A stretch of 14,983 bases of DNA from an uncultured Alistipes sp. (GTDB lineage Bacteria > Bacteroidota > Bacteroidia > Bacteroidales > Rikenellaceae), in NCBI GenBank assembly GCA_900549685.1, contig UROX01000048.1, positions 1 through 14,983 of the forward strand, written 5' to 3'. Within the stretch, counting starts at the first letter, position 1. The number at the start of each line of letters is the position of its first letter. Position numbers and translations under genes: made by a program. The notes below the pieces were generated by a model, which saw only the letters and a program-made list of their open reading frames with translations, made no database searches and had not been told where the DNA came from. Below are positions 1-6,479 of this stretch, piece after piece.

Positions 1-174
1 GGACAGATCGCTGCCCCGACGATCTTTCAAGGTCTTTTCGACCATCTTGCCGGTCGTACCCGTACAGATGAGATGATGTTTCAGCAACACTTCCCAGTTC
101 CAGTCTACCCATTCCGCCAAATCGCGCTTCATGTTGTCGTGTGCGACCAGCGCGACTCTTTTCTTTACATCCAT
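1..174 (-). CDS. mgsA: Methylglyoxal synthase, 5' part only (gene runs off the window start)
   Basis: The 58 visible residues begin MDVKKRVALVAHDNMKRDLA and match the N-terminus of methylglyoxal synthase, which converts dihydroxyacetone phosphate to methylglyoxal plus phosphate in a cytosolic bypass of lower glycolysis. The VAHD motif (H12, D13) and the phosphate-binding CTGTTGK loop (residues 37-43) are both present and correctly spaced for the family. The catalytic aspartate and the GGDQ region lie beyond the window edge, so completeness cannot be judged. The start is the ATG at 172-174; an AGGAAG ribosome-binding site lies about 8 bases upstream, and a Bacteroidota -7 box at 204-211 precedes it. 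The neighbour cysQ is on the same strand but about 340 bases upstream, so mgsA probably has its own promoter. Codon use is GC-rich like the rest of the left part. Confidence 0.93.
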   Translation of the reverse strand, partial: MDVKKRVALVAHDNMKRDLAEWVDWNWEVLLKHHLICTGTTGKMVEKTLKDRRGSDLS

Positions 175-203
175 AACTTTTCTTCCTAATATGATTACGA
201 TAG

Positions 204-211
204 CAAAGATA
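204..211 (-). promoter_or_regulatory. Probable promoter (-7 box) of mgsA
   Basis: On the minus strand the sequence reads TATCTTTG, an exact match to the Bacteroidota -7 consensus TAnnTTTG, about 30 bases upstream of the mgsA start codon. No good TTTG -33 element is seen at the expected distance, so this rests on the -7 box and its position. Confidence 0.5.
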
Positions 212-517
212 CTGTTTTTTTTCCGTATCGTATCCGATACCGAAGACGATTCCGATACACGAAAAATTCCCGTTCCCATCCGATGACACGGAAACGCCGC
301 CCGACATTACCGCAGGCCCCATCCGCCGTCGTTCCGTTCGCTTTCGGAGTGCCGCAACCGACCTCCTCGGCACGAAAACGTTCGGCTCGCCGCCCCGGTC
401 CGACACGAAAGGACCGAAACAGCGCTCCGCACCCTCCCTGTTTCGAGGTCAGGCGCCCGGCGCAGCATAATGAAGCTGCATTCACGGAACGGACGAACGC
501 GGCACCGCCGACGGAAT
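212..517. other. Intergenic stretch between mgsA promoter and cysQ 3' end; no gene seen
   Basis: About 300 GC-rich bases. Open frames exist on both strands (for example 195-521 minus and 283-546 plus), but their translations are arginine-, serine- and proline-rich with no domain-like pattern, and one overlaps the mgsA promoter. No clear T-tailed terminator for cysQ and no tRNA-like cloverleaf was found. It probably contains the cysQ 3' untranslated region and the mgsA upstream region. Confidence 0.5.
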
Positions 518-1357
518 TCAACGAAAATATTTACTGCGGCAAATGAAATGCGGATTGTGAAGCGAAATCTTATTGTACTGGATGCCGCTGCCGTCCCGAA
601 GCGATTCGACCGAACCGCCGGACTCGGAGAGAATCACCTCGCCGGCCGCCGTATCCCACTCGTAGGTGTCTGACGTACGGACATAGACCTCGACTTCGGC
701 CTCGGCCAACAAGCAGAACTTGTAGGAGCTGCCCTGCTCGACGATCTCGGCTCCGGAATGCACCGAGCGGATGCGCTCCACGTGCTCGAAAGTTTCGGGC
801 GTATTGTGCGACCGGCTCACAGCGATGCGGATCGGATCGTTACCCCTCTCACGCAACGGCAGACGCACGGCATCGCTCCATATTTGCGTCAGGTCGAAAT
901 CGGCCTCCCGGTCGGGCTGCACGTCCGTCTTCAGATAGGCGCCTTTGCCCTTGAGGGCGAAATAGAATTTATGGATGTAAGGTACGTAAACCACACCCAT
1001 AACGGGTTCGTTATCGCACATCAGGGCGATGTTCACCGTAAACTCGCCATTGCCTTTGAGAAACTCCTTGGTTCCGTCCAGCGGATCGACCATCCAGAAA
1101 AGATCCCAATTGCGACGCTCCTCGTACAGCAAATCGCGACCTTCCTCGCTCAACAGCGGAATGCGGGTGCGGCTGAGGTACTGCTTGATCAGTTCGTGCG
1201 ACTCGCGGTCCGCTACGGTGATGGGCGTATGATCGCTCTTGAGATCGAAATCGAGCGCGGCATCTCCGGTGTAGACATCGAGGATGCAAGCCCCGGCGCG
1301 GATAGCCGCGTTGCAGGCATTGATAAGCAGAAAATCGGTTTGCTCCTTGTTCAGCAT
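518..1357 (-). CDS. cysQ: 3'(2'),5'-bisphosphate nucleotidase CysQ
   Basis: A 279-residue inositol-monophosphatase-superfamily enzyme, about the usual length for CysQ. The Mg2+/Li+-sensitive phosphatase signature is intact: the first acidic metal site is SEEG (residues 70-73), the core motif is WMVDPLDGTKEF (88-99, with D91 and D94), and the C-terminal motif is WDTAAGEVIL (234-243, D235). The family hydrolyses 3'-phosphoadenosine 5'-phosphate (PAP) to AMP, removing the by-product of sulfate assimilation and sulfotransfer. The ATG at 1357 lies 33 bases after the stop of the GH31-like gene on the same strand, with no promoter visible between, so it is probably the last gene of that operon. No other sulfate-assimilation genes are adjacent, though a cysteine synthase lies about 5 kb away on the other strand. 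General inositol monophosphatase activity is the alternative; the SEEG/DPLDGTKEF combination favours CysQ. Confidence 0.93.
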   Translation of the reverse strand: MLNKEQTDFLLINACNAAIRAGACILDVYTGDAALDFDLKSDHTPITVADRESHELIKQYLSRTRIPLLSEEGRDLLYEERRNWDLFWMVDPLDGTKEFLKGNGEFTVNIALMCDNEPVMGVVYVPYIHKFYFALKGKGAYLKTDVQPDREADFDLTQIWSDAVRLPLRERGNDPIRIAVSRSHNTPETFEHVERIRSVHSGAEIVEQGSSYKFCLLAEAEVEVYVRTSDTYEWDTAAGEVILSESGGSVESLRDGSGIQYNKISLHNPHFICRSKYFR

Positions 1358-1390
1358 GGCACTATGGTTTTAGGTAAAGTAGGGTTTCGT

Positions 1391-2965
1391 CTATTTGGCC
1401 GACTCGAAAATCAACGGTTCGCCGTTACGCGACGAGACCGTCGTCACGAGAGGTCCCTTGAACCGCTCGCCGGAGCGTCCGACCCACACTCCCCGGGGGA
1501 AACGTACCGTCCGGCTGTCGCCCGGTCCCAGAAGAGGAGCCACCAGATAGCGCGAACCGATCATAAACTGGTCGTCGCAATCGGCGAACCCGTTGCGGGG
1601 AAACTCGTACTCCATGTGCCGGACCAGCGGTTCGGCCGTGCGGGACGTCTCGCGTGCCAGTTGCTCGTAATAGGCCCCCAGCTTCTCCCGTTCGGCGAAT
1701 GCCGCCTTGCATCGTGCGGCCGATTCGGCATCGGCGATACGCCAGGGAGCCACATCGACCATCGCCACCGGAAGTACCGAGGCCAACTGCATGTAACGCG
1801 ACAACAGTTTCGGATCGCAGGCGGTCGAATCCGCCCGCACCGGATCGATACACACCGTACTATAAGGATAGCCGAGCAGATTGGCCGTCATCAGATTGGC
1901 GATCGCATGAGACAAGAAATCCCAGTCCAGCCGATTTTCCATCTGCAAGCTGTGGACATAGGGAGTGAATCCGCTTCCCCGGCTGATCGTATAGAGGCTG
2001 TAATCGATACCGCGTCCCAGTTCGCTCCATTTGTTGAGGTACTCGGCAGCACCGTCGCGCGAAAAGCGGATATAGGGCAACGCCCCTTCGCAATCGAACA
2101 CGAAGCCGTCGATCCGGCAACTGTCCCGGAGCGTTTCCAGCCGTTTGTGAATGATATCGTATACCTCTTCGCAGGTCACATCGTAAAAAGCGCTGTATCC
2201 TCCCAGCCATTCGGCGATGGCCACCCGACCGTCCGACATGCGGACGAACGCGCCGCTGTCGCGATAGGTACGGAAGATAGGCCCGTCGCCGCTGACGAAA
2301 GGCGTGACGGAAAACAGCAGCCGGAATCCTTTCGTATGCAGTTCGTCGGCCAGAGCAGCGACATCGCCGTACAACGTCGCATCCGGTGTGAAACTGCCGA
2401 TGGTGGACTGCCACCCCGGAGGCACGATGAGCGTACCGGCCGGATAGCCGCTCTCAATCAGACGCGCGGCATAGGAGCGGATCTGGTCGGCCGTGGCGCC
2501 GAAGGGGACTTCGGTCGCCATGTCGTAAACGGGAGCGGTGAAAAACTGCGGCGACGGCATCACACCCTCCGTCGGAGGAAAATTGCGGTGACAGCACACC
2601 AGATACGCCTCGCGGAGCGTCTTGCCGCCGGTCTTGGCCTCGACCTCCTCCACCGGAGAGTCGATCAGAAAACTCGTTCCCGTGTATTCGATACGGAAAG
2701 GCGCCCGGCTCCAGATATAACGGCCGCGGCTCGACACCAGAAAAGGCGTCGTATTGCTTTTCACCCAAGAGGAAAGATCGATCTCCGGAAAGGGCGCCTC
2801 GAGCGGCATCATCTGTTCGCCGGTCATAAACACGCCCCACCATCTCTCGCCCTTGAGCACATCGGTTTTCGTTTTATACTGCGCCTGCAGACTTCCCGCC
2901 GACAGGAGCAGACCTCCCGCCAAACAGATCAACCCACGGATCGCTCCCGCACACACATTCCCCAT
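1391..2965 (-). CDS. Secreted glycoside hydrolase family 31-like protein
   Basis: A 524-residue protein with an N-terminal signal peptide: a hydrophobic core at about residues 9-24, ending in AGSLQAQ near residue 29, so it probably acts in the periplasm or outer envelope. GH31-like features are a beta-rich N-terminal part (about 30-130), a TIM-barrel segment with VPPGW (about 181-185), EWLGGYSAFYDVT (252-264), the strand GFVFDCEGALP with candidate nucleophile D291, an NRLDWDF segment (344-350) where the acid/base is expected, and the C-terminal DCDDQFMIGSRYLVAPLL block typical of GH31 enzymes. It is shorter than most GH31 alpha-glucosidases, and the usual DxNE/DGGE-type nucleophile motif is replaced by DCEG. 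I chose the ATG at 2965 because it sits 4 bases after the DUF4286 stop and directly precedes the signal peptide; an upstream GTG at 2986 would overlap that gene. Substrate unknown, probably an alpha-glycoside. Confidence 0.78.
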   Translation of the reverse strand: MGNVCAGAIRGLICLAGGLLLSAGSLQAQYKTKTDVLKGERWWGVFMTGEQMMPLEAPFPEIDLSSWVKSNTTPFLVSSRGRYIWSRAPFRIEYTGTSFLIDSPVEEVEAKTGGKTLREAYLVCCHRNFPPTEGVMPSPQFFTAPVYDMATEVPFGATADQIRSYAARLIESGYPAGTLIVPPGWQSTIGSFTPDATLYGDVAALADELHTKGFRLLFSVTPFVSGDGPIFRTYRDSGAFVRMSDGRVAIAEWLGGYSAFYDVTCEEVYDIIHKRLETLRDSCRIDGFVFDCEGALPYIRFSRDGAAEYLNKWSELGRGIDYSLYTISRGSGFTPYVHSLQMENRLDWDFLSHAIANLMTANLLGYPYSTVCIDPVRADSTACDPKLLSRYMQLASVLPVAMVDVAPWRIADAESAARCKAAFAEREKLGAYYEQLARETSRTAEPLVRHMEYEFPRNGFADCDDQFMIGSRYLVAPLLGPGDSRTVRFPRGVWVGRSGERFKGPLVTTVSSRNGEPLIFESAK

Positions 2966-2969
2966 TTCG

Positions 2970-3278
2970 TTATTGTACTTCCACACGTTTCAACAAAGAA
3001 TTAAACCACAGCACCCGGTCGCCGAACGCCTTGCGAGCCATCCCGGCATACTCGGGAAATATCTCCTCGACATAGATTCGGTAGGCCGCCATATCTTCCA
3101 GTCCGACCTGCAGCGAATAGGTAAAATGATCCTCGGCCCGCTCCGACAGCACCCGTGTCAAAACGATGCTCTGCAGCCCCCGCAACCGCAGCGAAGGGAT
3201 ATACCCTCCGCGCAGCGTCTCCAGCCAGCGGGCGTGGACGCGGGGATCGACCGAAAACGAAGTATTGACGATATACAT
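2970..3278 (-). CDS. DUF4286 family protein
   Basis: A 102-residue cytosolic protein with no signal peptide. Its layout matches the Bacteroidota DUF4286 family: MYIVNTSFSVD at the start, H-x-x-W-L around residues 15-19, a central SIVLTRVL strand, a FTYSLQVGL strand, and a final helix with V-LWFNSLLKRVEV. The fold is expected to be a small dimeric alpha/beta barrel (EthD/monooxygenase-like), from family resemblance only; no biochemical role is known to me. It is the first gene of the minus-strand group DUF4286, GH31-like, cysQ. Its stop at 2970-2972 is 4 bases from the ATG of the GH31-like gene, which suggests coupled translation. A Bacteroidota-like promoter lies about 30-60 bases upstream of its ATG. 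Confidence 0.82.
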   Translation of the reverse strand: MYIVNTSFSVDPRVHARWLETLRGGYIPSLRLRGLQSIVLTRVLSERAEDHFTYSLQVGLEDMAAYRIYVEEIFPEYAGMARKAFGDRVLWFNSLLKRVEVQ

Positions 3279-3305
3279 AATCTTTTTAACGCTCGAAATC
3301 CGGTT

Positions 3306-3337
3306 TAAATATACACCTTTATTCCGAGTTTGTCAAA
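3306..3337 (-). promoter_or_regulatory. Probable promoter of the DUF4286/GH31/cysQ operon
   Basis: On the minus strand TTTG (3334-3337) is followed after 20 bases by TATATTTA (3306-3313), close to the phylum consensus TTTG-N19-TAnnTTTG with one final mismatch. The distance to the ATG at 3278 leaves a leader of about 20 bases. Confidence 0.55.
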
Positions 3338-3502
3338 TCGCCCCGGACGAGACGGCGGTAACGGATTCTCAAAAATTACGCCGTACCCGAACACGTTCCA
3401 TGTCCGACGCCCCGTTTTTCTCCGTCCGGACACCGCCGGCCCGACAGTTCGGTCCCGCCGTTGCCGGAGAAAATGCGTTTTTCGGAGAAAAAACGACGCG
3501 GC

Positions 3503-3533
3503 TTTGTATCTTTGCAAAAGATTCGTATCTTTG
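3503..3533 (+). promoter_or_regulatory. Consensus Bacteroidota promoter of rplU-rpmA
   Basis: TTTG (3503-3506), a spacer of exactly 19 bases, then TATCTTTG (3526-3533): a perfect fit to the -33/-7 consensus of the Bacteroidota primary sigma factor. A second TATCTTTG copy lies within the spacer at 3507-3514, a possible alternative start. The ATG of rplU is 36 bases downstream of the -7 box. Such a strong match is expected for a ribosomal-protein operon. Confidence 0.85.
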
Positions 3534-3568
3534 TCACTCAATTTGCAACACAATAATTCGATTTATTA

Positions 3569-3880
3569 ATGTACGCAATCGTAGAAATCGCAGGTCAGCA
3601 GTTCAAAGCTGAAAAAGGTCGCAAGCTCTATGTACACCGTCTTAGCGGAGAGGAAGGTTCTTCGCTGAGCTTCGACAAAATCCTGCTTACAGACAACGAC
3701 GGTCAGGTTAAAGTCGGCACACCTGTAGTGGAAGGGGCCGTAGTGAGCGCCAAAATTCTCAAACACCTCAAGGACGACAAAGTGATCGTCTTCAAGAAAA
3801 AGAGAAGAAAAGGCTATCAGGTCAAGAACGGACACCGTCAGTACCTGACTCAGATCGAAATCGAAGAAATCAAAGCTTAA
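3569..3880 (+). CDS. rplU: 50S ribosomal protein L21
   Basis: A 103-residue protein, normal length for bacterial L21. It begins MYAIVEIAGQQFKAEKG, contains the DKILLTDNDGQVKVGTP segment, and ends with the basic KKKRRKGYQVKNGHRQ stretch, followed by YLTQIEIEEIKA, typical of L21. L21 binds 23S rRNA in the large subunit. It is the first gene of the universally conserved rplU-rpmA pair; rpmA follows after 19 bases. A consensus Bacteroidota promoter lies just upstream. The ATG at 3569 gives exactly the family N-terminus, so the start is secure. Alternative frames on either strand here are shadows. Confidence 0.98.
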   Translation: MYAIVEIAGQQFKAEKGRKLYVHRLSGEEGSSLSFDKILLTDNDGQVKVGTPVVEGAVVSAKILKHLKDDKVIVFKKKRRKGYQVKNGHRQYLTQIEIEEIKA

Positions 3881-3899
3881 CGTTTAAAACGACAGAGAA

Positions 3900-4157
3900 A
3901 TGGCACATAAGAAAGGGGTAGGTAGCTCCAAGAACGGCCGTGAATCCGAAAGTAAACGACTCGGTGTGAAACTTTTCGGCGGTCAGGTTGCCAAAGCCGG
4001 CAATATTCTGGTCCGTCAGCGGGGAACCGTTCACAATCCGGGCGAAAACGTAGGCATGGGTAAAGACCACACGCTCTTCGCCCTTGTAGACGGAACCGTT
4101 TCGTTCAAGAAAAAAGGCAAAGACAAATCGTACGTTTCCATCATTCCGCTGTCGTAG
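3900..4157 (+). CDS. rpmA: 50S ribosomal protein L27
   Basis: An 85-residue protein beginning MAHKKGVGSSKNGRESESKR and continuing with LGVKLFGGQVAKAGNILVRQRG, the unmistakable L27 signature. The flexible N-terminal tail reaches toward the peptidyl-transferase centre in the family. The protein starts directly with AHKKG, so it lacks the cleaved leader found in Firmicutes L27. It is co-transcribed with rplU, 19 bases downstream of its stop. The upstream sequence is A-rich with no strong Shine-Dalgarno, which is normal in this phylum. A cluster of strong hairpins begins 26 bases after the stop and probably ends the transcript. Confidence 0.98.
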   Translation: MAHKKGVGSSKNGRESESKRLGVKLFGGQVAKAGNILVRQRGTVHNPGENVGMGKDHTLFALVDGTVSFKKKGKDKSYVSIIPLS

Positions 4158-4183
4158 TCGGATACGGGAACGCCAATATTCGT

Positions 4184-4213
4184 AACGAGCCTCTGCCATG
4201 GCAGAGGCTCGTT
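4184..4213 (+). terminator. 30-base perfect palindrome after rpmA, probable terminator hairpin
   Basis: Two 15-base arms (AACGAGCCTCTGCCA and its exact complement) meet with no spacer, 26 bases after the rpmA stop. The hairpin is followed by a T-rich but interrupted tail (GTTCGTTATTGTTAT), not a clean T-run. It is best read as the end of the rplU-rpmA transcript or a 3'-end stabiliser. Confidence 0.55.
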
Positions 4214-4225
4214 CGTTATTGTTAT

Positions 4226-4274
4226 CCGACCTGTTTTCGATGCTCCGGCAGTCGGAGCATCGAAAACAGGTCGG
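4226..4274. repeat. Perfect 22-base inverted repeat with 5-base loop
   Basis: The left arm 4226-4247 (CCGACCTGTTTTCG followed by ATGCTCCG) is exactly complementary to the right arm 4253-4274, with loop GCAGT. It begins 12 bases after the 30-base palindrome. There is no T-run on either side. A third short hairpin, GCCGG-AAA-CCGGC, follows at 4274-4286. It may insulate the ribosomal operon from the next transcription unit, or be a second terminator. Confidence 0.6.
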
Positions 4275-4436
4275 CCGGAAACCGGCAAAAAGAGATTTTC
4301 CCCGGCAATTTCCGCCCCTGACGCAGCCCGTTCGAAAACATCCGCGTCCGATACGAACGAACCCGCACCGAATCCCCCGCAAAAGAAAAACGGGCCGGAT
4401 TCCCATCGGAAAGCGAATACGGAAATGGCAGACATC

Positions 4437-4467
4437 TTGCAAGACAGCCGACAATTCCGTAATATTG
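4437..4467 (+). promoter_or_regulatory. Possible promoter of the phasin-like/ubiB/cysK operon
   Basis: TTG (4437-4439) is followed after 20 bases by TAATATTG (4460-4467), which differs from TAnnTTTG at one position. It lies about 20 bases before the ATG at 4488 and supports that start over an in-frame ATG at 4425, which would lie upstream of the promoter. Confidence 0.4.
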
Positions 4468-4487
4468 CAGCGACCGACATATCCGTT

Positions 4488-4808
4488 ATGAAAGACTCTT
4501 ATTACAGACTGCTGCGCCTTGCGCTGGCCGCAGGACTCGCCGACAAGGAGACTTTCGTCGAAAAAATATCGAAAGTCATTTCCGAAAAAACGACGACCGA
4601 TCCCCGTTACGGAGACCGCATAGCCCGCAGCCTTTTTTCCGCCATCGAAGCGTTCAGGGACGAACTGCAGCTCCGTCAGTTATTCTCCGACGCATCGGGC
4701 ACCCGAAAGACAGAACACCGCGACGAAGAGGCGCTGATCGAAAAAATCGACCGGCTCCAACGAACGCTCGATGAAATCCGCGAAACCCTCAACGAAAAAG
4801 CGTCATGA
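4488..4808 (+). CDS. Small phasin-like helical protein upstream of ubiB-family gene
   Basis: A 106-residue, probably cytosolic, all-helical protein. The N-terminus MKDSYYRLLRLALAAGLADKE is an amphipathic helix followed by a charged region (about residues 15-60), a helix around FSAIEAFRDELQLRQLF, and a predicted coiled coil at the end (EEALIEKIDRLQRTLDEIRETLNE). The arrangement resembles the COG3937 phasin-like family, small proteins first linked to polyhydroxyalkanoate granules but widespread in bacteria that make none. I see no enzyme motif. Its TGA overlaps the ATG of the next gene (ATGA), so the two are translationally coupled and may work together. An in-frame ATG at 4425 exists, but the likely promoter at 4437-4467 argues for 4488. 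The family assignment is by pattern only. Confidence 0.68.
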   Translation: MKDSYYRLLRLALAAGLADKETFVEKISKVISEKTTTDPRYGDRIARSLFSAIEAFRDELQLRQLFSDASGTRKTEHRDEEALIEKIDRLQRTLDEIRETLNEKAS

Positions 4809-6445
4809 GAATCTTCGACCTCTACGTTTCTTACCTGCAACTCGTTCGGGCGCTCCAGATCGCAGGCATTCTGTTCAAGCACTCGATGGTCGAACTGTTC
4901 TCCCGTACGCCCTGGCGTCGCAGACACCGCAGGAGAACGCACCGAACCGTATACTCCACCCCCGAAAGAATCCGCATGACGATCGAGGAACTCGGTCCTA
5001 CGTTCGTCAAATTCGGACAGATTCTGGCAGACCGGCCGGACATGGTATCCGAAAAATTTCGCGGAGAACTCAAAAAACTACAATCCAAAGCCTTGCCTTT
5101 CGACAATGCCTATGCACTGGGATTGATCGAGAAAGAACTCGGCGCTCCGATCGACGACGTATTCGTAGAATTCGACCACACGCCGCTGGCAGCGGCTTCG
5201 ATCGGTCAGGTCTATCGGGGGACGCTGCATTCGGGCCAAAAAGTGATCGTCAAAATCCAACGACCTTATATCGAAAATAAGATCAAGCTCGATATCTATC
5301 TGCTCAAACACCTCGCCCGCAGTTTCGTCAAACACTATCCCGAATTGGCCGCAATCAACGTCACGGGTTTGATCGATGAATTTTCAGCCACGATACTCAA
5401 GGAACTGGACTACACGCTCGAAGCATCCAACATCGCCCGGTTCAGAACCATATTCCGTGACGATCCGACGGTGCATATTCCGGAAGTCCACTCCCGCTAT
5501 TGCACCAAAAGGCTGCTGATTCTGGAAAAAATAGAGGGAATATCGCCCGACGATCCCGCCGCTCTGCTGGCCGCCGGACTGGATACCCATACCATCGCCG
5601 TCAATGGCGCCAACGCGCTGGTAAAAATGATTCTGCGTCACGGCTTTTTCCATGCCGATCCGCATCCCGGCAATATCTTCGTTCAAGAAGGCAACGTCAT
5701 CGCGCTGATCGACTTCGGCATGGTAGGCGCCCTCACGCCGAGAGACCTGAACTTTCTGGCCGATTTCTCCATCGGATTCGCCCGGCACGACAGCGACCTG
5801 ATCACAAAGGCGCTCATCACGCTGTGCGGCAAAAAATTCTTCGAACACGAAGAAGAACTGAAATTCGAAATCCACCAATTGACGATGCAATACGTCGGCA
5901 TGCCGATCGAGGCGGTCGATTTCGCATCGGCCATGCAGAACTGCGTGGATATCATCGTCAAATACAAGTTGCAGATACCCTCCGGCATCTTCATGCTCAT
6001 CAAGGCGCTGGCCACGCTCCAGAAATTCGCGGCGACGCTCGACCCCGGTTTGTCGCTCGCTCCGATCATCCTCCCTTACGCCAAGGAAATCATACGGGAA
6101 AAATACTCTCCGAAAAAAATCGCGGGAGCACTTTACGATACGCTAGCCGGATACGTCGATTTCATCCGGAGTTTCCCGGGCGACGCAGGAGAAATCCTCT
6201 ACAAACTCAAAGAAGGAAAAATCAAACACGATATCCGGCTCGACGACAACACGATGTTCGTCAGAACGATCAAGTCGATCAGTATGCGCATCGCCTATGT
6301 GCTGATCCTTACCGGACTGTTCATCGGATCGACGATACTGATCGTGTTCGACAGGGAGAACGCCTACGGGCATTTCATTCTGATCGCCGCTTCGGTACTG
6401 ATTCTGTTGCAAATGCTCAAATGGCTGTTCGCCCCGAAACACTGA
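4805..6445 (+). CDS. ABC1/UbiB-family atypical protein kinase-like protein
   Basis: A 546-residue membrane-anchored protein with every hallmark of the ABC1/AarF/UbiB family: the KxGQ motif (K69-F-G-Q72), the alanine-rich nucleotide loop AAASIGQVY (129-137), the beta-3 lysine in VIVKIQ (K150), the ExD motif KELDY (E200, D202), the catalytic-type loop HADPHPGN (283-290) and the DFG metal motif (303-305). Two C-terminal hydrophobic helices (about 496-515 and 522-541) match the usual membrane anchor. In proteobacteria UbiB is needed for ubiquinone synthesis. Bacteroidota use menaquinone, so the role here is more likely lipid or isoprenoid quinone handling; its substrate cannot be read from sequence. 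It overlaps the phasin-like gene by 4 bases and is followed by cysK after 34 bases. Confidence 0.93.
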   Translation: MRIFDLYVSYLQLVRALQIAGILFKHSMVELFSRTPWRRRHRRRTHRTVYSTPERIRMTIEELGPTFVKFGQILADRPDMVSEKFRGELKKLQSKALPFDNAYALGLIEKELGAPIDDVFVEFDHTPLAAASIGQVYRGTLHSGQKVIVKIQRPYIENKIKLDIYLLKHLARSFVKHYPELAAINVTGLIDEFSATILKELDYTLEASNIARFRTIFRDDPTVHIPEVHSRYCTKRLLILEKIEGISPDDPAALLAAGLDTHTIAVNGANALVKMILRHGFFHADPHPGNIFVQEGNVIALIDFGMVGALTPRDLNFLADFSIGFARHDSDLITKALITLCGKKFFEHEEELKFEIHQLTMQYVGMPIEAVDFASAMQNCVDIIVKYKLQIPSGIFMLIKALATLQKFAATLDPGLSLAPIILPYAKEIIREKYSPKKIAGALYDTLAGYVDFIRSFPGDAGEILYKLKEGKIKHDIRLDDNTMFVRTIKSISMRIAYVLILTGLFIGSTILIVFDRENAYGHFILIAASVLILLQMLKWLFAPKH

Positions 6446-6479
6446 TCCGCCGAGAAGAACCCGATAAAACGATACGAAT

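Noticed and set aside
195..521. A 108-codon minus-strand frame between cysQ and mgsA
   Set aside because: It covers the mgsA promoter box and has no recognisable sequence features; probably a GC-rich chance frame.
758..3004. A 748-codon open frame on the plus strand
   Set aside because: It lies antisense to cysQ, the GH31-like gene and part of the DUF4286 gene, all of which have clear family motifs. Its translation is rich in H, R, Q and A without domain pattern, as expected for the complement of GC-rich coding sequence.
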